From: Thermosynechococcus sp.
GTDB lineage: Bacteria; Cyanobacteriota; Cyanobacteriia; Thermosynechococcales; Thermosynechococcaceae
Assembly: GCF_025999095.1 (NCBI RefSeq)
Contig: NZ_AP024678.1
Location: 1,085,527 to 1,149,526 of the forward strand
Length of the DNA: 64,000 bases
Direction of reading: 5' to 3'
The position numbers and the translations under genes are program-made. Each line of letters opens with the position of its first letter. Positions within the stretch are counted from its first letter, which is position 1. The notes below the pieces were generated by a model that was not told where the DNA came from, did no database searches, and was given only the letters and a program-made list of their open reading frames with translations. Shown one piece after another: positions 35,877 through 44,677 of the stretch.

Positions 35877-36080
35877 TTATGGGGCGGTTAAACCCAACAT
35901 TGCTCGTAACGTCAGTGCCACAAACGTGAGGAGTCCCGCCATGAGGCCAATAAGGGCGATCGCGCTCAGGGGACGCTTAAAAAGGGGCACCAATGGCTCA
36001 ACAAAATTCCACACTACGCCCAATAGAACCGTAACAAAATACCGTTGGTAGCGCAGGACATTTTCCCAAAAGCCATCCAT
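35877..36080 (-). CDS. ycf33: Ycf33/DUF751 family small membrane protein
   Basis: A 67-residue protein with two hydrophobic segments (FVTVLLGVVWNFVEPLV and LIGLMAGLLTFVALTL). The N-terminus MDGFWENVLRYQRYFVT and the FKRPLSAIAL motif are those of DUF751, the family that includes plastid Ycf33. Function is not established. It lies nine bases upstream of the DUF3038 start and may share its transcript. Confidence 0.75.
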   Translation of the reverse strand: MDGFWENVLRYQRYFVTVLLGVVWNFVEPLVPLFKRPLSAIALIGLMAGLLTFVALTLRAMLGLTAP

Positions 36081-36386
36081 TGATTGATGCTCCTAACTTG
36101 GTTTGGTGACACCAGGGGGCTTGAACTTGCTTTCATGATACTACTGCAGCCAAGACTTTAGGGAAGCAACCCCCTTGGCCTATGTCACAGGCACATTACC
36201 AGGGGGCAGGACACCCCCCCAACTCGCGGCGGCACAGGTGAGTTCTTGGTGGGCGTGGTGCAGCTGCTGTGACAAGCCTAGGGGAATAGGATGAGCCCCC
36301 TCAAACGCAACACTCAACTTGCAGTGGTACCAGAGAACTGCCTGCCAACCCGCTCGAAAACGAGGATACACTATAGGCTGGGCAAT
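36081..36386. other. Intergenic region with a low-confidence 63-codon ORF
   Basis: A 306-base gap on the minus-strand side between an exported protein gene and ycf33. A minus-strand frame at 36180-36371 would encode 63 residues (MYPRFRAGWQAVLWYHCKLS...), with a hydrophobic WQAVLWYHC region, but no ribosome-binding site or family resemblance is clear. I treat it as unproven. No RNA gene or terminator is obvious here. Confidence 0.3.
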
Positions 36387-37184
36387 TCATCTTGATGAAG
36401 GTTCAGGAAGTTGACCTTTGGCAACTAGTAGCTCCCATGCCCGCAAAACGGCAACTAAATCAGAGGCAAGACGGTATTCATTGGCCTCAGCGAAGCGCAC
36501 CGTTGCGGTGGGGGTAGAAACAAAATTAATAGGGACCGCTTGCTCTAGGGGCGTGGGTACAAAATCAAAGCCATTGAAGCGGTCAAACCGGCGATCGCCC
36601 AACAATTGATTAAATTGACTAACTTGAGCAGGTGTAACTGTGCGCAGGGTGCGGCTGCGGGTTTGCCCGCGAGTGCCGGTGGTTTCCTGCACAATCCGAC
36701 CATCGTTATAGAGCAGCGTCGTTGTGGTTGAAGGTGGACGATTGCCAGAGGCATCCCTTTGCCGAATAACGCGAAAACTCACGCCCTCAGGAAGGGGGGG
36801 CGGCAACTCTTCTGGGCTCAGGCGTTGAGGTCGCTGAATGAGGGTACCAATCATCTGACTGCCAGCGGCATCCCAAAGAATCAGGGAACCACTTTGATTG
36901 GTGCGATAGACCCACCGTTGAGGATAAGGAGCATTGGGATTCGTCAGGGTAATTTCCCAACCGGGGGTCAAGCGCTCAGCACAATCAGCCCGCAATCCCC
37001 CCAAGCCCAAACAGCCATCGGACCAAATTTTGGGGTGAACTTGAACCACGCTAATTTCCTCTGGTTTCTCACCAAACTGCTCGGCAGCGATCGCGATCGC
37101 CCGCGTGATAATCGCCGGGGCTGGTGTTGCTGCTTGAACCACAAGGGGCACTGCGACTGCCAAAAGGGATGTCCAACCATTCAT
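36387..37184 (-). CDS. Exported conserved cyanobacterial hypothetical protein
   Basis: A 265-residue protein with an N-terminal signal sequence (MNGWTSLLAVAVPLVVQAAT). The mature part contains ISVVQVHPKIWSDGCLGLGG with a cysteine pair, then LTPGWEITLTNPNAPYPQRW and a second half beginning VSFRVIRQRDASG. The cysteine-bearing WSDGCLGL region looks like a family hallmark of secreted cyanobacterial proteins. Function unknown. It lies 94 bases downstream of psbA3, beyond the terminator. Confidence 0.7.
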   Translation of the reverse strand: MNGWTSLLAVAVPLVVQAATPAPAIITRAIAIAAEQFGEKPEEISVVQVHPKIWSDGCLGLGGLRADCAERLTPGWEITLTNPNAPYPQRWVYRTNQSGSLILWDAAGSQMIGTLIQRPQRLSPEELPPPLPEGVSFRVIRQRDASGNRPPSTTTTLLYNDGRIVQETTGTRGQTRSRTLRTVTPAQVSQFNQLLGDRRFDRFNGFDFVPTPLEQAVPINFVSTPTATVRFAEANEYRLASDLVAVLRAWELLVAKGQLPEPSSR

Positions 37185-37213
37185 TAACAGAGTCTCTACC
37201 CTTTGACGATCAT

Positions 37214-37244
37214 AAAAAAAGACCGCCCCAATGAAGAGGCGGTT
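37214..37244 (-). terminator. Rho-independent terminator of psbA3
   Basis: On the minus strand, after the psbA3 stop, the sequence forms a stem from AACCGCC and GGCGGT (loop TCTTCATTG), directly followed by seven T residues. It lies 35 bases beyond the stop codon and separates psbA3 from the exported-protein gene. Confidence 0.85.
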
Positions 37245-37278
37245 TCTTCAACTAAAAACTAGTGAGTTACCCTAGGAA

Positions 37279-38361
37279 TTAGCCGTTGATGCTAGGAGCA
37301 ATCATGGCCACAGGGGCAGACTCCGCGCTGGCCAAGTCGAGGGGGAAGTTGTGAGCATTGCGCTCGTGCATCACTTCCATCCCCAGGTTGGCACGGTTGA
37401 TGATGTCCGCCCAGGTGTTGATCACGTTGCCTTGGGCATCCACAACGGAGTGGTTGAAGTTGAAACCGTTGAGGTTGAAGGCCATCGTGCTGATACCCAG
37501 TGCCGTGAACCAGATACCGATGACCGGCCAAGCGGCCAAGAAGAAGTGCAGCGCACGGCTGTTGTTGAAGCTGGCGTATTGGAAGATCAACCGGCCAAAG
37601 TAACCGTGGGCAGCCACGATGTTGTAGGTTTCTTCCTCTTGACCGAATTTGTAACCGTAGTTTTGAGACTCGGTTTCGGTGGTTTCCCGGATCAAGCTGG
37701 AGGTCACCAGAGAACCGTGCATGGCGGAGAACAAAGCGCCACCAAAGACACCGGCCACACCCAGTTGGTGGAAGGGGTGCATGAGGATGTTGTGCTCGGC
37801 TTGGAACACAAGCATGAAGTTGAAGGTACCGGAGATACCGAGGGGCATCCCATCAGAGAAGCTGCCTTGACCAATGGGGTAAATCAAGAACACAGCGGTA
37901 GCCGCAGCCACAGGAGCGGAGTAGGCGACGCAGATCCAAGGCCGCATCCCGAGGCGGTAGCTGAGTTCCCACTCCCGACCCATGTAGCAGAAGACACCGA
38001 TCAAGAAGTGGAAGATGATCAGCTGGTAAGGGCCACCGTTGTAGAGCCACTCATCGAGGGAAGCTGCTTCCCAAATGGGGTAGAAGTGCAAGCCAATGGC
38101 GTTGCTAGAGGGGACAACCGCACCCGTAATGATGTTGTTGCCATAGAGCAAAGAGCCGGCGACAGGCTCACGGATGCCATCGATGTCCACAGGGGGAGCA
38201 GCGATGAAAGCAATCACAAAGCAGATGGTTGCGGCGAGCAGCGTGGGGATCATCAACACGCCAAACCAGCCCACATAGAGGCGGTTGTTGGTGCTAGTAA
38301 CCCAGCTACAAAATTGCTCCCACAGGTTCAGTTGCTCGCGACGTTGTAAAACAGTCGTCAT
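37279..38361 (-). CDS. psbA3: Photosystem II D1 protein, high-light (PsbA3) form
   Basis: D1, the core subunit of the photosystem II reaction centre that carries the primary electron donor tyrosine and much of the manganese cluster site. The protein has 360 residues and the usual five membrane helices. The residue pattern matches the high-light variant: E130 ([10 protein letters not shown]), C144 (PWICV) and A153. G80 also agrees. C144 argues against the PsbA2 type, which has proline there. The C-terminus ends [16 protein letters not shown], cleaved after A344 in the mature protein. It is isolated here, as psbA3 is in Thermosynechococcus; the paralogue name is an inference from these residues. 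Confidence 0.9.
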   Translation of the reverse strand: MTTVLQRREQLNLWEQFCSWVTSTNNRLYVGWFGVLMIPTLLAATICFVIAFIAAPPVDIDGIREPVAGSLLYGNNIITGAVVPSSNAIGLHFYPIWEAASLDEWLYNGGPYQLIIFHFLIGVFCYMGREWELSYRLGMRPWICVAYSAPVAAATAVFLIYPIGQGSFSDGMPLGISGTFNFMLVFQAEHNILMHPFHQLGVAGVFGGALFSAMHGSLVTSSLIRETTETESQNYGYKFGQEEETYNIVAAHGYFGRLIFQYASFNNSRALHFFLAAWPVIGIWFTALGISTMAFNLNGFNFNHSVVDAQGNVINTWADIINRANLGMEVMHERNAHNFPLDLASAESAPVAMIAPSING

Positions 38362-38426
38362 AGTGATAAGTCCTGTTGAACAAAATGAATGAATGTTACA
38401 AACCGTTCACAATCCCAAAGCGAATG

Positions 38427-38496
38427 CCTGAGAGATTTCAGGAGCACTCGCTGGCTGTGCAACGGAATGTAACCCTATGTTAATCAATCTCTCAGG
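38427..38496. repeat. 11-bp perfect inverted repeat upstream of psbA3
   Basis: CCTGAGAGATT at 38427-38437 and AATCTCTCAGG at 38486-38496 are exact reverse complements, separated by 48 bases. One arm sits in the putative promoter spacer and the other just downstream of it, so they could serve as operator half-sites, or form a stem in the DNA or, if transcription starts upstream of both, in the leader RNA. Confidence 0.7.
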
Positions 38497-38506
38497 AAAA
38501 TGTAAA
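38477..38506 (-). promoter_or_regulatory. Probable psbA3 promoter
   Basis: Read on the minus strand: -35 TTTACA (38506-38501), an 18-base spacer and -10 TAACAT (38482-38477), about 115 bases before the psbA3 ATG. A CCTGAGAGATT arm (38496-38486) lies within the spacer and its exact complement is downstream at 38437-38427. The promoter call rests on consensus resemblance only. Confidence 0.45.
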
Positions 38507-38543
38507 GGGTTGTGTCTGAAATTTATATTTTGTTAACAATTCC

Positions 38544-39806
38544 TCAGGGATCAGGGGGGTCCTGGCGCGATCGCTGGCTGGGGATCCAAGCAATGGGCAG
38601 GGTCAATAGATAACTGCTTAGGGTCGCGATCGTAATCAGGGGGAGCACTGCCGTATGGGAAATCACCGTCAGAATTACCGCCAGGCCCAAAGGCGTTTTG
38701 GTAACCACCACCGTGATTGCCGCCATCATGCCAGCCAAGGCCACACTCAAGGGCGTATTCGGGAGTGCTTGGTGCACAGCCATGCCCACACAAGCCCCTA
38801 CAAAAAATAGCGGAAAGACTACCCCCCCACGGAACCCCCCCTGCAGACAGAGACTCAGGGCAAGGAGCTTAAAGAAGGCGACGCTCAGCAAAATGCTAAT
38901 GCTGTAGCGGTTGACCACTTGGATGACTTGTTCAATTTGGCGCTCACCGTAGAACAGCGTGATCGGGTGAATCAAAGCAATTAAGCCAATCAGAAACCCC
39001 ACCGCCACAATTAAGACGAGAGGATATTGCCGATAGGGGGTCAGCCAGCGTTCAATCTGCCGATCTAAAAAGACAAAGAGCGTTCCCACGGCTGCGCCAA
39101 TGATGCCGATCAGCACTGCAAAGCCAATATCCTCCGGCCGCAGGCTGTCGTAGGTAGGGAAGCGGTAAATGCCGCCAATGGTTGTGCCTGTAATCACCCG
39201 AAAAAGGGTAAACCCAGCAACAGCAGAAATCAAGGCTGGCAGGATTGCCTCATAAAACTCAAGACTGCGGCGATGGGGGAGTTCCAAAACAAATAGTGTT
39301 GCGCCAAGGGGCGACTCAAAAAACACGCTCATGCCCGCTGCCATCCCACAGAGGGTGAGAATGCGGGTGCTATCTGGGGATAGATTCAAACGAGCTGCCA
39401 ACCAAGTGCCTAAGCCACCATTGATGTCAATCATTGGACTTTCAGGGCCAGCACTACTGCCAAATAGCAAGGATAGGCCAGAAGCCAACGCCATACCGGG
39501 TAGAAAGCGATAACTTAACCGACCGCCATGGTGTAACTCGGCGATCGCCTCCGCGAGTCCCCCCTTTGCCCCACAGAATTTGACCGATAAACCCACCAGC
39601 AAGCCGCCAAAGGCCGTAACCAGCGGAATGTAAGGATAAAGGTGTGCCCAAGTGCCAATGCTCACTTGGCTAGGATCAGTCCCCCACAACAGCGCAAACC
39701 CGAGCTTGAGACCCAGATAAAAAGCCGTGGCCACACAGCCGCCGAGAAGACCAATGATGAGGGCATACAGGAGCAAACGGGGATAGGGGCAGGAGGCTCT
39801 TGCCAT
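38544..39806 (-). CDS. ClC-family chloride channel/transporter
   Basis: Membrane protein of about 420 residues of the voltage-gated ClC family. The ion-path motifs are seen as FGSSAGPESPMIDINGGL, then AAGMSVFFESPLGATLFVLE and GGFRGGVVFPLFFVGACVG. About ten hydrophobic helices are visible. I prefer the ATG giving MARASCPYPRLLLYALIIG; the frame continues 16 codons upstream but that overlaps the gene before it. Whether it acts as a channel or an exchanger cannot be told. It follows a GldG-like ABC gene on the same strand with little spacing. Confidence 0.85.
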   Translation of the reverse strand: MARASCPYPRLLLYALIIGLLGGCVATAFYLGLKLGFALLWGTDPSQVSIGTWAHLYPYIPLVTAFGGLLVGLSVKFCGAKGGLAEAIAELHHGGRLSYRFLPGMALASGLSLLFGSSAGPESPMIDINGGLGTWLAARLNLSPDSTRILTLCGMAAGMSVFFESPLGATLFVLELPHRRSLEFYEAILPALISAVAGFTLFRVITGTTIGGIYRFPTYDSLRPEDIGFAVLIGIIGAAVGTLFVFLDRQIERWLTPYRQYPLVLIVAVGFLIGLIALIHPITLFYGERQIEQVIQVVNRYSISILLSVAFFKLLALSLCLQGGFRGGVVFPLFFVGACVGMAVHQALPNTPLSVALAGMMAAITVVVTKTPLGLAVILTVISHTAVLPLITIATLSSYLLTLPIAWIPSQRSRQDPPDP

Positions 39807-39816
39807 AGCAGAAGCG

Positions 39817-41358
39817 TCAGCGTCGCCGCCACCAGACAAAGACGGCAGAACCAAACCCGATAAGGGGCAAGAAAAACACGCTGCTAATCTCTAACCAACG
39901 ACTGGTGGTGACATTGAGTTGAAGGCGGCGATTCGTGGTTTGGCGAGGACGAACCGAGAGTGCCTTTTGGTCGCGATCGCCCAACCAGAGTACAGAATTG
40001 ACAAAGAGATCGCTATTAATCCCTTGATAGGCAATCACGCCATCGGTGGCAAACTTTGAGTCACCAAAGACAACCAAACGGGCTTCCTTCGATGGATTGT
40101 TACTCAACTGACGGGTAATAGCCACGCCAATGGGAAGGGGGCCTTTGGTGTCAACGCCTTCAGTGAACTCAAGGTTACCGGACTGCCAGTCGGTTTCTGC
40201 CCAAGTTTGCGGACCGGAGAGAGCAATTTCAACAATATCATCACCCTTGACAGGATTAACGCGAATGGCTTGCGCTTGGGGAAAGACACTGGGGCCTTGG
40301 GCAAAGCGCTGGGTAATCGGGTGATTGCCATAGGTACTGACAATAATCGTGTCGGGCCCCAGTCCCACCTGCTGGCCCACGCCAGAGCCATCAATGATCC
40401 AGCGATTATCGAGGGTGAGTCCCCAGTTTTTCAGTAAATTATCAAGACCGGCGTTGACATCCACATCAAGCATCAGCAAAAGGCTACCACCACGATTGAG
40501 GTACTCCTTGAGAAGATCCTGCTCAAGGCGCAAAAAGGGCTGCCGAGGTCCAGCGACAACAATGACATTGGCATCCTGGGGAATTTTCCCCTCCTCCAGT
40601 AAATTCAGGGGCAGGAGTCTCACATCCCGCTGTTCGAGGAGTTTGGCCACTTCACTGAGGCTGGCCGCTCCACCGGTGAGTGGTAGTTCATTGTGTCCTG
40701 TGGTGAAATAGGCATGGATGGGGCGATCGCTGGTGACGCGAACTAGGGCAGGGGTGAGGTTGCTTTCGGAAAGCTCTTCATCAATGCGCTGGGTTTTCTC
40801 GCCGGCAACGACAATCACTTGACCCTCTCGGGTGACGTTGTACTTTTTGGCGAGGGCCGGTTGGGCTTGGGGGTCAATGAACTCAAAGGAAAACTGGTTG
40901 CTGGCCTGACGGCGGTATTGGTCCAACAGCAGGCGATCGCGACTGGCGGCATTGGCATCAAACACCAATACCTGCACTGGCTGCTTTAGATTTTGCAGAA
41001 CATCACGGGTTTCCGCCGCTAAGGTAAACGCACGGTTTTCGGTGAGATCAATCTCCACACTATAGCGATCGGCCAGAAAGTTAACGATGCCCAATAGGGC
41101 AATCACCGCAATCACGGTAAGGATGGCATTGGTACTTGTTTGGGTGGAACGCCGTGCCCAAAACCCTTTGGAGACACGACTTTGTTGGATCAGCCATAGG
41201 AGTAGGGCGATCCCCCCCAAGGTTAAAAGACCCAGGGGCAACCAATTCCAGCGGTTGGTGACGGTGCCGGCGCTCAAGCCAGCGATGATCAAAACTGGCG
41301 CCGCCCACAGCAATACCGTGGTCCATCGTTCGGGTGAGCCTAGGGCAAAGCGTTTCAT
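39817..41358 (-). CDS. GldG-like ABC-system auxiliary protein
   Basis: A 513-residue membrane-anchored protein of the Gldg/ABC-type uncharacterised transport auxiliary family. An N-terminal pair of helices (LLWAAPVLIIAGLSAG, LLTLGGIALLLWLIQQ) and a third (AILTVIAVIALLGIVNFL) are followed by a large extracytoplasmic domain (VLVFDANAASRDRLLLDQYR, VRVTSDRPIHAYFTTGHNE, GGSLLLMLDVDVNAGL) and a C-terminal helix (ISSVFFLPLIGFGSAVFVWW). In Bacteroidetes, GldG works with GldA and GldF in motility; here the three-gene arrangement is the same but the function is unknown. Confidence 0.88.
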   Translation of the reverse strand: MKRFALGSPERWTTVLLWAAPVLIIAGLSAGTVTNRWNWLPLGLLTLGGIALLLWLIQQSRVSKGFWARRSTQTSTNAILTVIAVIALLGIVNFLADRYSVEIDLTENRAFTLAAETRDVLQNLKQPVQVLVFDANAASRDRLLLDQYRRQASNQFSFEFIDPQAQPALAKKYNVTREGQVIVVAGEKTQRIDEELSESNLTPALVRVTSDRPIHAYFTTGHNELPLTGGAASLSEVAKLLEQRDVRLLPLNLLEEGKIPQDANVIVVAGPRQPFLRLEQDLLKEYLNRGGSLLLMLDVDVNAGLDNLLKNWGLTLDNRWIIDGSGVGQQVGLGPDTIIVSTYGNHPITQRFAQGPSVFPQAQAIRVNPVKGDDIVEIALSGPQTWAETDWQSGNLEFTEGVDTKGPLPIGVAITRQLSNNPSKEARLVVFGDSKFATDGVIAYQGINSDLFVNSVLWLGDRDQKALSVRPRQTTNRRLQLNVTTSRWLEISSVFFLPLIGFGSAVFVWWRRR

Positions 41359-41370
41359 GACCTGTACCCC

Positions 41371-42198
41371 CTAATTGCGCTGGTAACGAAAAGCATCAAT
41401 GGACTGTGCTGTGAGGAAAATGCCTAGGAAAACGTAACTGCCAAAAACAAAAAGGCTACTGGTGCGGAAAATTCCCCGGGTCAAGTTGGTAAAGTGCTCT
41501 AGGGGTGAGAGATAGGTGAGGATATCACTGAGGTTCCCACCAGTATTTTTGGCCAAGACGTCTAGCACCCAAAGAATCAGCAAGACAGCAAACCCCAAAA
41601 TGGCTGCCAAGATCGTGCTATCGGTCAAGGACGAGAGAAACATGCCAAGGGACAGAACCGCCGCCGCCAAGAGAATCAATCCACCATTGCCGGCCAGAAT
41701 CAGCCAAGGGGAGAGGGGGGGCGTACTCTGCCGCAGGGCTACAAACTGATAGGCGATAACGGGCACCAACAGGGTGATGTAAAAGGTGAGCACCGCTAGG
41801 AGTTTACCTGTTGCCACACACCAGTTCGTAATCGGTGAGGTGGCTAGCAGTTCAAGGGTGCCGAGTTTACGCTCTTCGGTGTAGAGTCCCATCGAGAGCA
41901 TCGGCAAAATGACTTGGGAAATGGAGCCCAGGAGTCCGAGAAAGCTTTCAAGAATCAGCTTGGGCACGTCAATGGCTTGGCGCGGCGCGCCAAACTGCTG
42001 TTGTAGCAAATCCTGCTGAGCCACTTGGCTAATAATTGTCGTCATCACAACGAGGAAAAACAGGCCGCTAAGGAGCCAGAACACCCCGGCAATCACATAG
42101 TAGAAGGGGGCACTAAAGTAACTCTGGAGTTCCCGGCGATAGATAGCAAGAATGTTGGCCAGGAGGACACGCAGCCCGTGGAAGGAAACGCTAAGCAT
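41371..42198 (-). CDS. ABC transporter permease (GldF-like)
   Basis: A 275-residue ABC-2 type permease. I chose the ATG that gives MLSVSFHGLRVLLANIL; the extra upstream residues would overlap the ATPase gene. About six membrane helices, including FYYVIAGVFWLLSGLFFLVV, and the family pattern GSISQVILPMLSMGLYTEERK with LELLATSPITNW are visible. It overlaps the ATPase stop by eight bases (ATGCTTAG), and GldG follows after 12 bases, so all three genes form one operon. Substrate unknown. Confidence 0.85.
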   Translation of the reverse strand: MLSVSFHGLRVLLANILAIYRRELQSYFSAPFYYVIAGVFWLLSGLFFLVVMTTIISQVAQQDLLQQQFGAPRQAIDVPKLILESFLGLLGSISQVILPMLSMGLYTEERKLGTLELLATSPITNWCVATGKLLAVLTFYITLLVPVIAYQFVALRQSTPPLSPWLILAGNGGLILLAAAVLSLGMFLSSLTDSTILAAILGFAVLLILWVLDVLAKNTGGNLSDILTYLSPLEHFTNLTRGIFRTSSLFVFGSYVFLGIFLTAQSIDAFRYQRN

Positions 42199-43162
42199 GG
42201 GTTTCTTCGGTGGTATCACTGGGTTCTGCGGTGGGTTCATCGGTCGTTAGCTTCAAGAACACCTCCTCTAGGTTGGCACGGGAGCGGCGCATTTCAAAGA
42301 GTTGCACCCCCTTTTGGACAAGGAGACTGGCGAGATCGGCGCCAATTTCTGAAAGACTGCTGACCTGAAGCTGCTGCCGTCCCTGGCGAGGGCGATTTTC
42401 CCATGTGATCTGTTGCAGCGCAGGCAACTGTTGGAGGAGGGATTCAATTTGGGCGCGATCGCCCGCCAGTTCAAGGTCATAGGTGTAGCTACCGCTGAGG
42501 CGCTGCAGCAGTTCATCGAGCTTGCCTACCCCGGCCACTTCACCCTTGTGAATAATCACGGCGCGATCGCAGGTCATGCTTACCTCTGCCAAAATATGGG
42601 TGGAAAGAATCACTGTATGCTGTCCCGCCAAGTTTTTAATCAGGTTGCGGACCTCAATAATTTGACGCGGATCGAGACCCACCGTGGGTTCATCCAGAAT
42701 AATAGCTGGCGGATCGTGAACAATGGCCTGGGCAATGCCAACCCGCTGCCGATAGCCCTTTGAGAGTTTGCGAATAATGGTCTGTCGCCGATCCCAAAGG
42801 CCACAGCTTTTGAGGGCATAGTCCACCCGCTGGGGGCGATCGCCCGCACTGACGCCCTTGATGCGAGCCACAAAGTGCAAATAGCCCACCACCGTCATTT
42901 CTGTATAGAGGGGCGGATGTTCTGGCAGATAGCCAATGCGTTGTCGCACCGCCATTGGATCTGTGTGGACTTCATAGCCGGCAATGGTTGCAGTGCCACT
43001 GGTTGCCGGCAAATACCCCGCCAAAATCCGCATTGTGGTGGTTTTACCGGCGCCATTGGGGCCGAGGAGACCGAGAATTTCACCACTGGCGACTGAAAAG
43101 CTGACATCCCGTAGTGCTACGTTTGTACCGTAAACCTTGGTCAGGTGTTCGACCTGGATCAT
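42191..43162 (-). CDS. ABC transporter ATPase (GldA-like)
   Basis: ATP-binding subunit of 323 residues for the adjacent ABC-2 permease. Walker A is GLLGPNGAGKTTTMRILAG, the signature motif is LSKGYRQRVGIAQA, Walker B is AIILDEPTVGLD and the switch histidine is in VILSTHILAEV. The C-terminus (VQKGVQLFEMRRSRANLEEVF) is the usual GldA-type tail. It is the first gene of the ATPase-permease-GldG operon, with a ribosome-binding site GAGGAAAC about six bases before the ATG. Confidence 0.93.
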   Translation of the reverse strand: MIQVEHLTKVYGTNVALRDVSFSVASGEILGLLGPNGAGKTTTMRILAGYLPATSGTATIAGYEVHTDPMAVRQRIGYLPEHPPLYTEMTVVGYLHFVARIKGVSAGDRPQRVDYALKSCGLWDRRQTIIRKLSKGYRQRVGIAQAIVHDPPAIILDEPTVGLDPRQIIEVRNLIKNLAGQHTVILSTHILAEVSMTCDRAVIIHKGEVAGVGKLDELLQRLSGSYTYDLELAGDRAQIESLLQQLPALQQITWENRPRQGRQQLQVSSLSEIGADLASLLVQKGVQLFEMRRSRANLEEVFLKLTTDEPTAEPSDTTEETHA

Positions 43163-43241
43163 GGTGTTTCCTCAACTGGCTACTGGTTCTACGGGAAACA
43201 TTGACACACAATATAGCCTTTTGCTAATCAACTTTTGCTAG

Positions 43242-43991
43242 TCAAATACTGAGGACTTGAATAGTCGTATTTTGCGGTAAATTGGCTGCCGATAGACTGA
43301 GGGTGGCACCCCCACTGCGCCGAACTGGGGTTCCCTCCATGACTTTCAAAAACTCCTCTAACCCCGTGAGATCACAATTATTGGGGTCAGTCGCCGCGGT
43401 CCGATAGTGGCAAGGAATGACCAAACGCGGTTGTAGCACTTTAATGGCCGCCTTGGCCTCCGTGGCTGTATAGGCCTTGTTACCGCCTCCCACTGGCACA
43501 ATCATGACATCAGGTTGGCCCATAAGAATGCGTTGTTCAATGGTGATGGGCATCGCCATGCCGCCCATGTGCAGGAGGTTGATACCCCCCTGCTGCCAGC
43601 GCCAAACCACGTTGACCCCAAAGCGGAAGCCACCAACGCGATCATGACTGGTACGAATGCCCTGAATACTCAAACCATTGACTTTATAGGAGCCTGGCTG
43701 AAAGAGCAGTTTAGGCCGACCGGGTAAGCCTTCGATGTAACCCTCGTCCAAGAGGCGACTGCTAATCATGACAATATCAGCGGTGACGCGCGGAGGCCGC
43801 AGTCCTTTGGTGCAACCAAGGGGACGGAAGGGATTGACTAGGACCCGCTGACCACTGCCGGTAAAGAGAAAGCAGGTGTGGCCAAACCACTGGAGAGAGA
43901 GACCACCCCCTTGGGCATGGGCTGCCCAGTGCCCGCCGAGGCTGGCGATCGCCCCAACTTGAGCCAAACGCAAAAACTGCCGCCGTTCCAT
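43242..43991 (-). CDS. Exported MBL-fold hydrolase with possible Tat signal
   Basis: A 249-residue protein with an N-terminal twin-arginine-like motif, ERRQFLRLAQVGAIASLGG, suggesting export in folded form. The mature part resembles the metal-dependent hydrolase (UlaG/L-ascorbate-lactonase-like) branch of the MBL superfamily: LQWFGHTCFLFTGSGQRVLV, then IVMISSRLLDEGYIEG and LVIPCHYRTAATDP. The HxHxDH motif is not intact (SSRLLDEG stands in its place), so the usual binuclear zinc site is doubtful. Function unknown. Confidence 0.75.
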   Translation of the reverse strand: MERRQFLRLAQVGAIASLGGHWAAHAQGGGLSLQWFGHTCFLFTGSGQRVLVNPFRPLGCTKGLRPPRVTADIVMISSRLLDEGYIEGLPGRPKLLFQPGSYKVNGLSIQGIRTSHDRVGGFRFGVNVVWRWQQGGINLLHMGGMAMPITIEQRILMGQPDVMIVPVGGGNKAYTATEAKAAIKVLQPRLVIPCHYRTAATDPNNCDLTGLEEFLKVMEGTPVRRSGGATLSLSAANLPQNTTIQVLSI

Positions 43992-44040
43992 TTTTTCCCC
44001 ACACTCCTATTCCAGCTCAGTGTACCGAAAAGTGGTTGGC

Positions 44041-44643
44041 TCACAACGATGGACTGGACAGCCGTCGCAAAAAGTTCCGTAGCAGGTCTTTGCCGCAGGT
44101 GGTGAGAATGCTCTCGGGATGGAATTGCACCCCTTCTAGTGTCGGATATTGGCGGTGGCGCACCCCCATAATCAGGCCATCCTCTGTCCAAGCGGTAATT
44201 TCCAATACCTCGGGGCAACTGTTGCGATCAATCACAAGGCTGTGGTAGCGAGTTGCAGTAAAGGGTTGAGGCAAGTCTTGAAATACCCCCACACCCTTGT
44301 GGTAAATTTCCGACGTTTTGCCGTGCATCAGGGTGGGGGCCAGCGTTACCGTACCCCCAAAAACCTCACCAATGGCCTGATGTCCTAAGCAAACCCCCAA
44401 GATGGGCAGTTGTCCAGCATAGCTACGGATCAAGGCTTCGGAAATCCCCGCATCCGCAGGGCGACCCGGGCCGGGAGAAATCACGACCCCCGCCGGGGCA
44501 AGGGCAGCGATCTCGTCGAGGGTGATCTTGTCGTTGCGAAAGACCCGCAGATCTGAAGCAATTGGGAACTCCCGCCCTAGCTCCCCTAGGTATTGGACAA
44601 GGTTGTAGGTGAAGCTGTCGTAGTTATCAATAACGATAATCAA
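44041..44643 (-). CDS. trpG: Anthranilate/para-aminobenzoate synthase glutamine amidotransferase
   Basis: Glutaminase subunit of anthranilate synthase, which also serves p-aminobenzoate synthase in many bacteria; it supplies ammonia for tryptophan or folate synthesis. 200 residues, class I amidotransferase: the nucleophile in [18 protein letters not shown], and the catalytic His-Glu in [10 protein letters not shown]. The N-terminus [19 protein letters not shown] is typical. No trpE or pabB gene is adjacent. The trpG/pabA distinction cannot be made from sequence alone. Confidence 0.9.
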   Translation of the reverse strand: MIIVIDNYDSFTYNLVQYLGELGREFPIASDLRVFRNDKITLDEIAALAPAGVVISPGPGRPADAGISEALIRSYAGQLPILGVCLGHQAIGEVFGGTVTLAPTLMHGKTSEIYHKGVGVFQDLPQPFTATRYHSLVIDRNSCPEVLEITAWTEDGLIMGVRHRQYPTLEGVQFHPESILTTCGKDLLRNFLRRLSSPSL

Positions 44644-44677
44644 GGGAGAAGGATCCTCTCATCTGCTATATCTTCCT

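Noticed and set aside
37351-38349. 332-codon plus-strand frame opposite psbA3
   Set aside because: It is the antisense shadow of a highly conserved gene with constrained codons, rich in H, V, E and D; no independent start signal was seen.
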